From Capillidium heterosporum (Eukaryota; Entomophthoromycota; Entomophthoromycetes; Entomophthorales; Capillidiaceae), in contig WBMQ01000005.1 of the NCBI GenBank assembly GCA_016630905.1, forward strand, positions 1,550,001 through 1,614,000: a stretch of DNA of 64,000 nucleotides. Reading direction: 5' to 3'. The translations under genes and the position numbers were made by a program. Shown here one piece after another: positions 23,119 through 34,683 of the stretch (positions within the stretch are counted from its first letter, which is position 1; each line of letters begins with the position of its first letter). The notes beneath the pieces were generated by a model. The model had not been told where the DNA came from, made no database searches, and worked only from the letters and a program-made list of their open reading frames with translations.

Positions 23119-24654
23119 ATGCAGTTCCTCAAATTCCAAAGTTTTATTCACCAAAACCAACCTTCGCTTCCACAGTACCCTAAACCAGATCCTCAAATCG
23201 GAGTTGGAAGGTATACGAGCAGCTGGAACTTATAAAAATGAAAGAGTTATCACCTCCAAGCAGGGGTCCAAAATTTTAGTCGAGAACAAAACTGGCAATG
23301 AGATAAACTTGTGTGCCAACAACTACTTAGGGCTTTCCAGCCACCCCAAGGTAGTTGAGAAATCCAAACTGTACTTGGAATCTCATGGCGCTGGTTTGTC
23401 CTCAGTACGATTTATCTGTGGTACTCAGGTAAAAGCATTTTTATATAGTTTAATAAGTATTTTTTATAAATAGGATATCCATAAAAGTTTAGAGAAGCAA
23501 ATCTCCAAGTTCCACAGTACAGAGGACACCATATTGTACGCCAGTTGTTTCGATGCCAACGCTGGTATCTTTGAAACTTTATTGTCCAAGGAGGACGCTA
23601 TTATTAGCGACAGTTTGAACCATGCCTCTATAATCGATGGTATCCGACTTTCCAAGGCTCAACGTTACCGTTACAAGAATTGTGATTTGGAAGGTAAGTC
23701 TTAGTTCATGTATTGCCTATAAATTTTTGCAAAAATAGATTTGGAACTCCAATTGAAGACGGCTACCGAAAATGGAGCTCGGTTGAAGATGATAGCTACC
23801 GGTAAACTTTTAAATCTTTTTAGTAGAATATACTGATTTTTTTTGCGAAATTTAAGATGGTGTATTTTCTATGGATGGTAAAATTGCTCCCTTGGACAAG
23901 ATCTGCGATTTGGCCGAAAAATACGACGCCTTAGTTTTTGTAGACGACTGTCACGCCACCGGCTTCCTAGGTGCTACTGGACGGTAATTTTAACTCCAAT
24001 ATTGACCCACTAACTTTGAATTTGCTTGAAGAGGTACTCCCGAACTGTTGGGAGTCCAAGACCGGGTTCATGTCATCAACTCGACCCTTGGTAAAGCTTT
24101 GGGTGGTGGCATGGGTGGCTATACCACTGGTCACAAGGATGTTGTTGCTCTCTTGCGCCAGCGTTCGCGACCCTATCTATTCTCCAACTCGTTACCACCT
24201 TCGGTTGTAGGTTCAGCCTCTGCTGCTTTAGACTTGGTCGATAGTGAACCTGAGCTCCGCAATCAGCTGTGGAAGAATACCGAACGCTTCCGCAAGTCTC
24301 TCACCGAGGCTGGATTTACCATCAAGGTAATTGAAAGTTCTATTCAAATAGTTTTAATTTTGTCGTACTTTTTAGGGAGATCGTCATCCCATCTCACCCA
24401 TCATGCTGGGTGACGCTAAGCTGGCTGCTGATTTCGCCCACGACATGTCAAAGCGTGATATCTATGTAGTTGGATTCTCCTACCCCGTCGTCCCTAAAGG
24501 TAAGCTTTTAATTTTTTTACCTGTGTTGAATTGGTATTTTTTAGAACAAGCCCGTATCCGTGTTCAACTTTCGGCCGCTATCGACGATAATATGTTGGAT
24601 CGAGCCATCGCTGCTTTCATCGAGGTTGGCAAGGAGCGTAAGATCATTCCTTAA
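23119..24654 (+). CDS. GCAT: glycine C-acetyltransferase (2-amino-3-ketobutyrate CoA ligase), seven exons
   Basis: Exons end or start at 23428, 23474-23693, 23739-23801, 23857-23983, 24032-24326, 24376-24499 and 24545-24654. The product matches the PLP-dependent alpha-oxoamine synthase family, KBL branch: [69 protein letters not shown], the PLP-lysine motif [15 protein letters not shown] and [12 protein letters not shown]. It acts in mitochondrial threonine breakdown, converting 2-amino-3-oxobutyrate and CoA to glycine and acetyl-CoA. The N-terminus is a problem. The frame with [20 protein letters not shown] looks like a cleavable mitochondrial presequence but has no ATG, while the ATG at 23119 (MQFLKFQS) is one base out of frame. 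One extra base near 23140-23150 (a T run) would explain it; an unseen upstream exon is the alternative. Confidence 0.88.
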
Positions 24655-25177
24655 TAAACACTTAAAGTTTTGGAAAGTTTAAAATTTTCTATTGGCGTCG
24701 AATGCAGATATATTGCTTATAGGGATTTCGCTAACTTTATTGAGAATGGGTTTACAATTATATTGAAGCGTACACTTATAGTCTCCTATCAGTTTTTAAC
24801 TAGTGAAATCCTACTGTGTATAATATCAGATAACTTTTACTTTACTTGGAATTGTACCTATACACCTTAGTGTTTATAACTCACGTTTCACTTGGTTTCC
24901 GTTGACCTTATACATACCTCTTCGAACTCAAACCACCAGCTTTGTCGTTGTAGAAAAATTACTTGGGTTTAAAATTTGTATTCATTACTTTTAAATCAAT
25001 TTAAACAGGATATCGATATCGAATAAATTTATTTCAAAAATCTCTTACTTTTATATAATATATAGACTACTAGGCCTTTGATAAGGTAATATAAAGTTGA
25101 TAGCACCAACACCTGCTATAAAGTTGGTTCGATTATTTGCTGATTTCTGAAACAATTCTTTTCTTCTACTTTTGCAT
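24655..25177. other. intergenic
   Basis: AT-rich spacer between the acetyltransferase and the transposon region. Nothing coding seen. Confidence 0.4.
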
Positions 25178-25481
25178 CTACCATAGCACATGGCAGCCGC
25201 TAACCTTGAGCTGAGTAAAATTATCTTTGTAGTGGTAGCAGCGAAATAACTTAAGTTTAATTCCGTTGACTTCTATTTCTGCCTTTAGCGCTTCTTGCAG
25301 GTCCTTTTCGTTAGCAAAGGCCAGCTCCATAGCTTTGCTATGTCTTAACTTTGTCGCGACCACCTTAGGGGTAAGGTTAATTACTTGGTCGATTACTTCT
25401 TTGAACGTCTGTTTGAGTTCCGGGTTCGATCGTTCCTCTTCTGTACGTGGAAGGGAGACTACGTTCAAGTCTACAACAAAA
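25178..25481 (-). repeat. fold-back inverted repeat, left arm (ORF1 fragment)
   Basis: This arm is a near-perfect reverse complement of 25507-25810, with a loop of about 25 bases between them. Read on the minus strand it encodes the same non-LTR ORF1 fragment as the right arm (LPRTEEERSNPELKQTFKEV ... MELAFANEKDLQEALKAEI). Homology fades near 25190, after LKVSG. Confidence 0.85.
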
Positions 25482-25506
25482 GCATGTTAAAAGTATGTTC
25501 TATTGA

Positions 25507-25810
25507 TTTTGTTGTAGACTTGAACGTAGTCTCCCTTCCACGTACAGAAGAGGAACGATCGAACCCGGAACTCAAGCAAACTTTTAAAGAGGTAATCGAC
25601 CAATGTAATTAACCTTACCCCTAAGGTGGTCGCGACAAAGTTAAGACATAGCAAAGCTATGGAGCTGGCCTTTGCTAACGAAAAGGACCTGCAAGAAGCG
25701 CTAAAGGCAGAAATAGAAGTCAACGGAATTAAACTTAAGTTATTTCGCTGCTACCATTACGAGTATGGCGTTATTCAGATTAAGGTTAGCGGCCTGCCAT
25801 ATGCTACGAT
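25507..25810 (+). repeat. fold-back inverted repeat, right arm (ORF1 fragment)
   Basis: Partner of the left arm. One small indel (the CAATGTAATTAACC region near 25602) breaks the frame that is open in the left arm. Sequence continues to the right into the body of the decayed non-LTR element. Confidence 0.85.
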
Positions 25811-26000
25811 AGGAGTAGAATTAAAAGAAATTCTTAGAGATCTATTCAAAAATTTAGGGAATATAGCAGAGGTCAGACACTTACCATCAAAGGAAAACTT
25901 GGATCTATGGCCAGGAGAGACCTATTTGGTAGTTAATGCCAAATCCAATTTGAGATACGAGAGTCTGGCTGGAGCGCTACGTAGTGGTAGATGGCCGTAG
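25520..26000 (+). pseudogene. LINE ORF1 fragment
   Basis: Two frames together read an RNA-recognition-like region: LPRTEEERSNPELKQTFKEV, then KAMELAFANEKDLQEALKAE, then VSGLPYATIGVELKEILRDL and a second similar unit with EVRHLPSKENLD. Related copies are at 25178-25481 and 30947-31325 on the minus strand, so ORF1 fragments are repeated in this locus. It has no cellular function that I can support. Confidence 0.7.
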
Positions 26001-26819
26001 GGTTATGTGTAATTCTGAGTTTTCGGATAACCGGTGCCATAGGTATAAACAGATAAGACATATCGTAAGGATTTATCCCCCGAAGTAAGTCAGCCAGGGA
26101 AGCTAGGAACAATTCTAAATGTCAAAGAAATGGTTAATTAGCATCTGGTGAAAAGGCTCTGCCAAAAATTATCTGGCGAATATGGAATCCCAGTTCCAAA
26201 ACCATCCAATGATAGCCCATTAGGTGGCTTTGCCAAAACAATTGGCAAAAAATTCGACAATCTTATTGGTAATGATAAGACTAATAAAATTTCGAACTTT
26301 GTCGAGAACGGTTTATCTCAGAAACCTGTAAAGGTGATGAAAAGAACAACGAGATGTAGAGGAGGTCCACAACAAAGAATACACCGTGTTGAAAGCTGCA
26401 CTCATCAACTTAAAAAATCCCGATAAAATTGATATCGACATAGAGGTGTTTGATAATGAAGACCTAACAGACCTTATGGATATCAAAGCCGAGTATGACA
26501 CCATGTGGGAGGTAGTACTACATGAGGATGAAAAGGATATCAAGTTAAAGACTCCTAAAGCAAAATCTGACCAATTGGAAAACAAGGAGCTTGCCGCTCT
26601 TAGATGAAGATTCGAACAGCTGAAGAAAGATCGACAGCTGAAGCAAACGTTCAAGGACAAAGCCAACTCACCCAACGACACCATAACCCAAGCAACTTCC
26701 TCGAATCAATTAAATCCTCACATCCCCAATAGTCTAGAAGAGCATAATAGTGCGTCTTTTCATCCTCCCCCATCATTACATTAAGTGAATAAGTATACTA
26801 TGTTTACACTATTGATTCT

Positions 26820-27362
26820 ATGAATACTTGCGGCTTTAATTCTCCTACTTATCGGACCTTAATTCGGGTGCTACTTCGTGAGAAGCATCTCCGAGTTGAT
26901 TTAATGGCTTTACATGAGTTGAGGTTTAAATATTTTGCTCTTTACAACCTTTTTTCCGAATTTTCTTCTTATGATACTTTCTGGTTTAATCACGATGCCT
27001 GGGCTATCATAAATCCTAAGATCAGATGTTTAGATCGTAGACAGATAGATATAGAGGGCAGAATCCTTTGGATAAAACTGGAACTGCTCGATCTGACACA
27101 AGTATCCCTCCTCAACGTTTATCTTCCTGCAAAAAAGATCGAGAGGATAGCCTTCTTCAAAGAGATAGCTGAAATATCACTATCTTCCTTTGACATTGCT
27201 ATTGGGGACTATAGCTGCTATATTGATCCCTTTTTGGACTATCACCTACTTATTAAACGGGCATCTGGATCCCAGCAGGGTTTGAAACTTTTTGCTTTAA
27301 AATATAACTTACTTGACCTTGATATAAAGCACCCAGACCATGACTTTACGGTCCTGAAATAA
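26820..27362 (+). pseudogene. LINE APE-type endonuclease domain
   Basis: A 180-codon open frame matching the endonuclease/exonuclease/phosphatase fold of LINEs: LMALHELRFKYF stands at the LQETH position, then SLLNVYLPAKKIERIAFF and DIAIGDYSCYIDP stand at the N.YaP and GDFN positions. The catalytic Glu is kept, while the Asn of GDFN is Ser, which suggests decay. Confidence 0.75.
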
Positions 27363-28011
27363 TGTATATTTGTCATCAATTTGCCTATCATATTTACAGT
27401 TGTTGGGCTATACACTCGTGGTGATCGATTGCCAACTAGCCTGTTGTTACTCCTACCGATCCGTCAGACTACTATCTGTTAACGCTTCGGTTTAAATCAG
27501 AAAACTAGACCTCCATGGTGAAGCCCAAGAATATTTACTAGCGATTTTGCTTTCTCCCATTGGTTTAAGCGTATAAACTGCATCATATTGTTGTGAGCAG
27601 TCGATAAATCTACCTTGGGACAATTTAAAGGAGAGATAGTTAAACCTGCATTGAAAACCGAAAGGCTGAAAAACCAAGAGTCTCAAGCTACAGCCTGAAA
27701 AGCGTTACGCACCAAGGTGCATCATGAAACACATAGGAGCTTAGTTTTAAGTCCTTATTGATAAGAGGAATGGGTAAGAGCACCCGAAGCATATAAAGTC
27801 ATTAAAAGGAAAGGATTGAATCGCATTACTTAATACCCCAAGATCAAATGGAAAGTTGACAGCAACCGTTCTACCAAGTTCTTTCTTGACCACTTCAAAG
27901 TAGCCCGAGCCAACTAATATATCACCTCCATCGAGGTCACTGATGGCTCAATCTCTGGAAACCCACATAATGTTAAACTAGATATCGAGTCGTTCTACAA
28001 CAACCTATTCT

Positions 28012-29060
28012 GTGAAAACATCACTGCCACTATCGATTCCTTTTATTGGTACCACCGCTATCAGAAGGCGAAAGGTTTTGGTCAAAGATAATAGAATGCT
28101 AACAGCAAGTATCACCTTGGATGAGCTCGACGCGGTTATGAAGTTCCTTCCCCGCAACGAAGCCCCTGATCCAGATGAAATATCTTTTGAATTCTACTAA
28201 CAATACTATTTGTAATTTAAATCAGCCTTAAAAGCACTCAACGACAATTAGAAGCGTGCTATCCCTATTCCATACCAGGACAAGTACATCATTGCACTTC
28301 TCTATAAGAACAAAGATACCCGTTCGAACCTCAAGCACTGGCATCTAATTACTCTATCCAACACTAATATAAAGATCATGTCGGTTATAATGAACAATCG
28401 ACTCAAGGTGATATGTAAGAGAGTAATCTCCCAGTATCGGTTTAGTTTATCCCAGACAGATCAATCTAGTATAATATTACTTAGGTCCGTAACTGTATTA
28501 GCTTTGGAGTTACCAATACTACGGGTGGGAGACCTGGCATTTGCAGACCAGGAAAAAGCCTATGACCGTGTCAGCTGGAATTTTCTTGGCCGCACGATAG
28601 AGTAGTTTGGATTTCATCCTAATTTAGATTGTAGGTACTAAGTCACCTTAAAAACGCAATACCAACAGCATGCGGTGCCTATGGAGCCATAGGTATAATC
28701 AAAGTAGGCCAAGGCCTAAGACAAGGTGATTCAATGTCTCTGCTTCTCTATAACATTACAATCGACCCTTTATTTTGATGTTTGAACCCATCTAATGATG
28801 GATGTATAGCAGTCTTCCTCTACACTATTCAAGGTGATAGTATTTGCCGATAATCATGTAGTAGACTGTTCTAACAGCCAAGACGTCAATTGTATGAATT
28901 TGATCCTAGAGATATACTCAATAGGTTTGAATTCAAAAGTCAATCACGGTAAGACAGAATAACTCCTGATAAAAGGTAGGGATGTTCCAACATTCGACGT
29001 ATCGTTTTTCCTACCAAATCACTCAGTACCCCTCTAAGTATATGGCCCAATAAAAATAGT
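28012..29060 (+). pseudogene. LINE reverse-transcriptase domain, fragmented
   Basis: Read in several frames: LDAVMKFLPRNEAPDPDEIS (the NKAPGPDGI block), RVGDLAFADQEKAYDRVSW near 28530-28580, VGQGLRQGDSMSLLLYNI near 28705-28755 and VIVFADNHVVDC near 28840-28866. The catalytic F/YADD box reads FADN, losing the second Asp, and stops lie between blocks, so it cannot be active. Confidence 0.8.
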
Positions 29061-29464
29061 GTCTATTTAACTTACTGTAAACAACACCTTCTAGATGCAG
29101 TCATAAAACATACTCACAGCTGGAAGAACTACATCCGCTCTTTCGCTGAGAAAGTGATTGCAATCAACGTCTTCCTCCACTTTAAGCTCTACTATCTGAC
29201 ACACATAGTGCCTTTTGATCCAGGTTGGCTAAACAAGATCCAAACATCAATCCACAAGTGGCTATAGGACCGTTGTAAACGTCTACCCTTTAAGTTCTAC
29301 CAGGAGGTAAATCGTATCTCATACGGTGGCATTGGGATCAGGGACTTTATCCTCATATATGATAAAGCACTATAGAAAACATGCGGTCCGTTGTTCTTCT
29401 CAGACACTACCCCATCACAGGAAGCATTTTGAAGCATATGATTGACTTGCTATGATGTATCATA

Positions 29465-29487
29465 TTTTCAGCCCAAATTGGCAAAAT
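29465..29487 (+). repeat. left terminal inverted repeat of the Tc1-like element
   Basis: Begins TTTTCAGCCCAAATTGGC directly after the TA duplication. It differs from the reverse complement of the right repeat at three positions. Confidence 0.85.
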
Positions 29488-29799
29488 GTCAGACCACTAT
29501 GGTGAAAATGATAGTTTTGATAAAGCAAAAACTGCGATCTAGAGTTAACTTTATATTGCCTATATTAAAATAAATATATAATAATCTAATATTTGAAATT
29601 TGAAATTTATAGCATATATCTTAATAATTAAAATAGTGTATAGTATTATATATAAGGATGATTTGAATTTTCTCAAACTTTACATTTAATTTCTATATTT
29701 GAATATAAATAACTACTGTAGATAAACTTTGTGACCTTAGAATCAAAACTGAGAAGCATAGAAAGCAGATAGCTGACGACCATATTTTAAGGTTTAAAA

Positions 29800-30710
29800 G
29801 TGTCAAAGAGATTAGCTCAGAATATAAGCTGGCCGATCGAGCTGTTAGGAACATATTGGATTACTCTGACTGAGCACCAAGCAGTACAATATAAACCTAG
29901 AGGGAGAGCACGAAGGGTAAAGATCAAGGACCATCATGGTGAATTTTTAAAGAATGCTATCGACAACGAAGATGAAGGAAGCATTCCAACTTTAGAAGAC
30001 TTGAAGAATAAGCTATTGTCAGAGTTTACAGACGAATTTCCACAGGAGAATTCTACTGGTTTATCAGGAATATGCAACTATGTCAATAATAAGCTATGTT
30101 TAACTCTAAAGCAATCTTCATCAGTTGAAATAGACCAATAATCTAGTAAAACTCAACATGATCGATTAAAATACTGCGAAAATTTGCAACCCAATAGAAT
30201 CAACTATATAGATAATTATATTTTTGTAGATGAATTTTGTTTCCATGCTTGTATAGTCCCAGGTAGAGCAAGATCCAAGAAAGGGAAAAAGCACACATTT
30301 TAACTAAAACTAAACGTGCTAAAAATATCTACATTGCTGCTGCTATTAGCTCAAAAGGCGTTGAGATGCTAAAAGTATAGATAGATTTTTGTTTGCTGGA
30401 TTTATTGAAAAGTTGAATCATAAGTATAATAGACGAATGTTTGTAGTTATAGATAATGCTAAATTCCATTATAGCAAAAATGTCCAAAACTTTTCAACAA
30501 TTCGATTCATACTTGTCATTTTTATTAGCACATTCTCCAATATTTAGCAAGCTTAAAACTTTGTTAAAAGTCCATGAAAGAGCAAAGATATGCCAAATCT
30601 AATTAAAGAAGCATAGAGTACAATCAAGCCTAAGGACTGTAAAGACTGGGTAAAGCATTATATCAAAAACAGCCAATTTTGCAAAGGGAGAAAATGCCAC
30701 TTTTGATAAC
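29800..30710 (+). pseudogene. Tc1/mariner-type DDE transposase, broken
   Basis: The first open block (to 30141, 113 codons in a TTG-opened frame) has KPRGRARRVKIKDHHGEFL and a helix-turn-helix-like region (PTLEDLKNKLLSEF). Downstream, past stops, come NYIFVDEFCFHACIVPGRAR (the D-E strand around the first/second catalytic Asp) and MFVVIDNAKFHYSKN (the second DDE block). The usual length is about 340 residues; stops and frame changes after 30141 make it inactive. Confidence 0.8.
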
Positions 30711-30921
30711 TAAATAAACATTTATACTTTACTATTATTTTGATTTTGATATACTTGGTTAGTTTAAATGCACTTATATATAATTATCTTCATATAGCTT
30801 TATTTACTTAAAGAAACTTTATTTTTAAATCGATAATTTGGTCAATTTCATTAACTAATCTTGCCACACTGATTTGACACTATTGCCAGCTTAGTTGGTT
30901 GTTTTTGCCGACTGATTCACA

Positions 30922-30944
30922 ATTTTGCCATTTTGGTCTAAAAA
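30922..30944 (-). repeat. right terminal inverted repeat of the Tc1-like element
   Basis: Reverse complement begins TTTTTAGACCAAAATGGC, directly inside the TA at 30945-30946. Confidence 0.85.
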
Positions 30945-30946
30945 TA

Positions 30947-31325
30947 CGATATCCTCGTGGTGGTAGCAGCGGAACAGCTCAAGCTTTACCCCATTAATTA
31001 TGATTTCTACTTCAAGTGCTTCTTGAAGGTCCTTTTCGTTAGTGAAGGCTAGCTCCATAGCTTTGCTATCTCTCACTTTAATTGCGACCGCCTTAGGGGT
31101 ATGGTCAATTACGTGGTCGATTACCTCTTTAAAAGTTTGCTTGAGTTCCGGGTTCGAGCGTTCCTCTTCTGTACGTGGAAGGGGAGCTAGGTTTAAATCT
31201 ACTACAAAAGCATGTTGAAAGTATGTTCTATTGATTTTGTCGATCGCCAATACTGGCTCGGGTGTGTGGACCACACCTGCATTTTTTGGTTTTGGTGAGG
31301 GTCGTTTCTTTTTTGAAATTTTCAT
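30947..31325 (-). pseudogene. third LINE ORF1 copy, 5' portion, truncated by the transposon
   Basis: An open frame from 31325 reading leftwards: MKISKKKRPSPKPKNAG, then DKINRTYFQHAFVVDLNLAP and RTEEERSNPELKQTFKEVI, and it stops matching at CYHHED, exactly where the Tc1-like element begins. The frame runs on into transposon sequence before a stop at 30891. Amino-acid differences from the fold-back copies show an older or different insertion. Confidence 0.75.
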
Positions 31326-31799
31326 ACAGGCGAGTCTTCTGTTGGTAAGCTGATCTGGCTGTTGTCAACTGGGTCTTCTATCAGAAATAACTTTCAAATC
31401 TCGAGTTTTACCAGAAAGAAAGTTCTTGAATAATCCTTTTGGTGGTGCCCCTGTTATTTCTCTACTTCTAAAGCGAGCCATAAATAGATCATTTGATTGG
31501 TTATATTCAGCCAATTGAGTTTGAAGCTGGAAATTTCACAAGCTTTTGAGTTGATAGAAAATTTAGATTAGATCTTAGATTTATCAACCAGAAAAGATAT
31601 AACCTTCGTTGTTGTACCTATTGAAGCATAAAGGTAAATTTCAGATACATTGAACCTTTTGAGCTTATTTATATTGACTATTTATCTACCCCTTCTATTT
31701 TCTCAAAGTGGGAATTTGTAGCAGTCACTAACCTAACAATTGAATAATTTAGTTCCATCAAAAACAATATACTTCAAGCCAAATCTCGATAAATAAACC
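31326..31799. other. intergenic
   Basis: AT-rich sequence between transposon debris and the next gene. Short coding-like pieces on the minus strand are not identifiable. Confidence 0.35.
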
Positions 31800-32298
31800 A
31801 TGGTAAATTTTAACATCTCAACTTTTGCATATTCAATAAACATAACTCTAACAGCTTTTTCTTCTTTTAATAAATTGTAGGGAGCAGTAAAAAGATTCGC
31901 CTATCCTAAGCATGTTTGGTAATATATTTCACCTTTTTCAAAATTAACTTTTCGTTTTAATTTATAATTTAGGTCTCCAACTGGTGGTTGGTGGCCTCAC
32001 CCCCGTCAGTGGCAACGTAACACTGCCATCGCCTTCTTAGGTATGTTTGGTTTGACAGCTGCCATCTGGAACTTCTCCGCTAAGCGTGAGGTACCATTCT
32101 TTCCAACTTTTTACAAGCTTTTAACTTTGAAACAATTATAGTGGCGCCATTACCCACCCAAGCGTTGGATCCCTTCCATGATGTGGGCTAGCCAGTTCAA
32201 TGTAATTTACTTTCTATTTGAATACAATTGTTAACCGATAATATCTTTATTTACTGCAGGATCCCGATTGGAAACCCCCTAGCAAGTACGAAAAATAA
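31800..32298 (+). CDS. small mitochondrial inner-membrane protein, possible complex I accessory subunit
   Basis: Five exons give 85 residues. The first is only the ATG (31800-31802), in a good context (AAACCATGG), followed by a 78-base intron with a CTCTAAC branch site. The others are 31881-31918, 31973-32090, 32142-32201 and 32260-32298. The protein reads MGAVKRFAYPKHVWSPTGGW, WQRNTAIAFLGMFGLTAAI (one transmembrane helix), SAKREWRHYPPKRWIPSMMW and DPDWKPPSKYEK. From memory, a fungal family with PKHVWSP.GGWW, WK.NTA and IPSMMWA.QF blocks is described as a small respiratory-chain (complex I) component. The gene model is well supported by splicing and conservation style; the complex I role is tentative. 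Being so short, with a 3-nt first exon, it is easily missed by gene finders. Confidence 0.75.
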
Positions 32299-32416
32299 AT
32301 CGAGAAGTTATAGCGTTCTAGTAAATAAATTCTACTTGCAAAAATTTTATAAAATGTAAAGTATCGATAAGAAAAAATAAAACTTTAACAATCTATACGT
32401 TTATTTTCATCTACAT

Positions 32417-34677
32417 TTACTTTTCCAAGAATCTTCTTTGAAAATTCAACTTGATATCCTCATCAACTTCCTTCATAAACACCTTCTCAAAGTTTTTGAC
32501 ATGCTGTTGCTCCAATTCCAAGTCGAAAGTCAACTTGACTAAGTCGACAATTTCAAAGAAACTTTGGAATTGTCTAAACCGAACTAACAGATCTAAAGCC
32601 ATAATTAATGTGTTGTTGTGCAAATAGAAGGGATGCAACTGCCGGTTCAGGATAGATTTGGATAGGATCTTGAAGTTGGTGATCAAAGTGAGGTACTTGT
32701 TAGAGTCACGGCTCAGTTGTACCATAGTTTCAATCAAAAAGTTATTGAGCTTGATCAATCCACCTTTACTCCCCTCTTTATACTTAGAATTCAAAGCTTC
32801 GTCGGTGATGCTCTCTATAAACTTGTCTCTATTGTCGAATTTATACTGTTTGTTGTTGTTAATGGTAAATGTCACGAACTCCAGATAGAGGTCGAACCCC
32901 AATTCGAACTTCTTGTAAAAGTTGCACAGCTGCATCAAGTTGGCGCACAAGTTGGGATCCCATCTAAACTTGTCCTTCTGCAACAGTCGGTAGAACTCCA
33001 AGCTACGAGTCAGGTCGCGCTGATTGATAAAGTACTTGAGCAAGATGCTATAGGTCAAATAGTCTGGTTCAACGTTGAATTTCTCCTTATTTCTGGTGTC
33101 GACAATCTGGTCCCAGGTGCGCAGTACGTTCTTAGTGTCTTTGAGGGCTACAAACAATGCTAAGATCGAGTTGAAGCTACGTATGTCTGGCTTGGTGTTG
33201 GAAGCTTCCATATCTTGGATCAGCAGTTTAGCTACCTTAACATTCTTGTCGTAGACACATAACCCCAGCATCGAGTTGTAGATGTATCGGTTGACTACTA
33301 CTTTATCAGTACTATTTTTCAGTTGGTTGTAGAACGTGTACGCCTTGGCCAGTCCCTGCTTCTTACCAATACCTTCGATTAAACTTCGGTAGATGAACTG
33401 ATCAGGTATCAATCCCTTCAGCCTCAACTCCTCAAATAGATCCAGAGCCTTCTCTACCTTGTTGACTTTGACATATGCTTCAATGAGGATACTGTAGCTG
33501 TGGACGGTAGGTTCAATCCCGTTACTTATCATAAAATTTCCCACCTTTAGCGCCAGCAAGAAGTTATTGCTCTTGACCTCATAGTTCAAAAGTTTGTTGA
33601 GGTATTTGACTGTCAAAGTCGATTTGGTTGGCCTGGAGGAGCTCCAGCAGTTGTAAGCTGTCCAGTTTGTGATTCATAAGCTTTAATGTCGAGATGCAGG
33701 GCTTGATTTTGTACTTTATCATTGAAGCTAGGATAGAATCTTGGTGCTCGTCTAAGCTCTCATGGGCTTTTGCTAGCTTCATCAGGTTTAGGAAGGTGTT
33801 GGAGTCGGGTACCAGATCCTTGTTGATTATTGTATCGAACAGTTCTAGACCTAAACTATAGTCCATTTTGAAACTTACAAAGGAGTTTAAGATCGCGTTG
33901 TAGTAGAATATATCAGGTACTAGGTTGTACTTATCGAGCATGCTTCTTATAGCAACACTGGTGTCGATGTTCTTGTTTAGACTGCATACGTCTAAGGCCA
34001 TTGTCAGGGTATAAATATTGGGTTGCACTTTGTACTTTAATTCCATAGTTTTTAGCAGTTCAGTTAACTTCATCAACGCATCCCTATCCTTACTAAAACT
34101 TTTGATATAGTTGTTAAAAGTAATTATGTTGGGTTTTACACTCGTATCCTTGAGGCAGCTTTCGAAAACTTTTGCACTTAAGATTGGCTTGTCGAAACTT
34201 GTATAGCCTTCTATCGCTAAGTTATAGGTGTTTATGTCGGGCTTTATGTCGTACCTACCTATTCACTAATTCTTGGTATAACGTCTGAAACTCCTTGAAC
34301 CTAGAGCTGGAGTTGGATAGTCCTCTTAATATAAAGTTGAAACTGAATATGGTCAAATTTTGTTTGCTTGTTGTAGGCAGTCTTTGGAAGTTTAGAAATC
34401 TGTCCTTCATGTTGGTACTGGAATTTAGGAGAGCTGTGTCTTCTGGTGATAAATTTGAGTTAGTTGGTGCATCTACTGGTGGCGCAACATCGTAGCTGTT
34501 GAATAGAGTTCTAGTTGTTGTCAAGTACCTTGTATACGATTGAATCGGTCTAAAAGTTGAGATAGACTTTACTGCCTTTCTTAAGCATCGTTTGAACTTG
34601 TCTTCTTTAGGCTCTTGCTCTGAAAGTCCAAGTTTTTCTATCAGCTTGGTAATCTTTTTTATTTGGATTTGGAGCAT
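32417..34677 (-). CDS. pentatricopeptide-repeat (PPR) protein, two frameshifts
   Basis: Reading from the ATG at 34677, about 750 residues are covered by three overlapping frames. Many 35-residue PPR helix pairs are visible: YDIKPDINTYNLAIEGY, YNLVPDIFYYNAILNSF, GIEPTVHSYSILIEAYVK, GLIPDQFIYRSLIEG, NTKPDIRSFNSILALFV and NVEPDYLTYSILLKYFI. PPR proteins of this size usually act in mitochondria on RNA processing, stability or translation; the basic, Ser/Thr-rich N-terminus (KFKRCLRKAVKSISTFRP) would suit import. The frame is broken at 34253-34260, where ACCT is tandemly duplicated (plus strand), and near 33600-33616, where one extra base is needed. Both sides continue the repeat array, so the gene was intact recently or the assembly is wrong. 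Confidence 0.8.
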
Positions 34678-34683
34678 TTGCAA

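Larger units (their letters stand above)
25490..29462 (+). mobile_element. decayed non-LTR (LINE) retrotransposon, APE endonuclease type
   Basis: Domains occur in LINE order on the plus strand. An ORF1-like RNA-binding region (25520-26000) is followed by a zinc-knuckle-like remnant near 26030-26085 (CHRYKQIRHIVRIYPP, with two knuckle cysteines lost). An APE-like endonuclease lies at 26820-27362, reverse transcriptase pieces at 28012-29060 and a LINE C-terminal segment at 29090-29400 (SYGGIGIRDF). Stops and frameshifts occur throughout, so the element is dead. The RT style (FADQEKAYDRVSW for the F.KAFDRV..W block) resembles the L1-like branch. No poly(A) tail or target-site duplication is visible, and the 3' end abuts the Tc1-like element. 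Confidence 0.85.
29465..30944 (+). mobile_element. Tc1/mariner-like DNA transposon, 1.48 kb, TA target duplication
   Basis: The element is bounded by TA on both sides (29463-29464 and 30945-30946). Its terminal inverted repeats match at 20 of 23 positions (left 29465-29487, right 30922-30944). Length, TA target and an internal DDE transposase remnant all fit the Tc1/mariner/IS630 superfamily. The right flank is the minus-strand ORF1 copy at 30947-31325, so the element jumped into existing LINE debris. Decayed transposase but recognisable ends suggest a middle-aged insertion. Confidence 0.85.

Noticed and set aside
31801-31935. Minus-strand coding-like stretch (VMFIEYAKVEMLKF) as transposon relic
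   Set aside because: It lies inside the first intron of a well-supported plus-strand gene and matches nothing I recognise.
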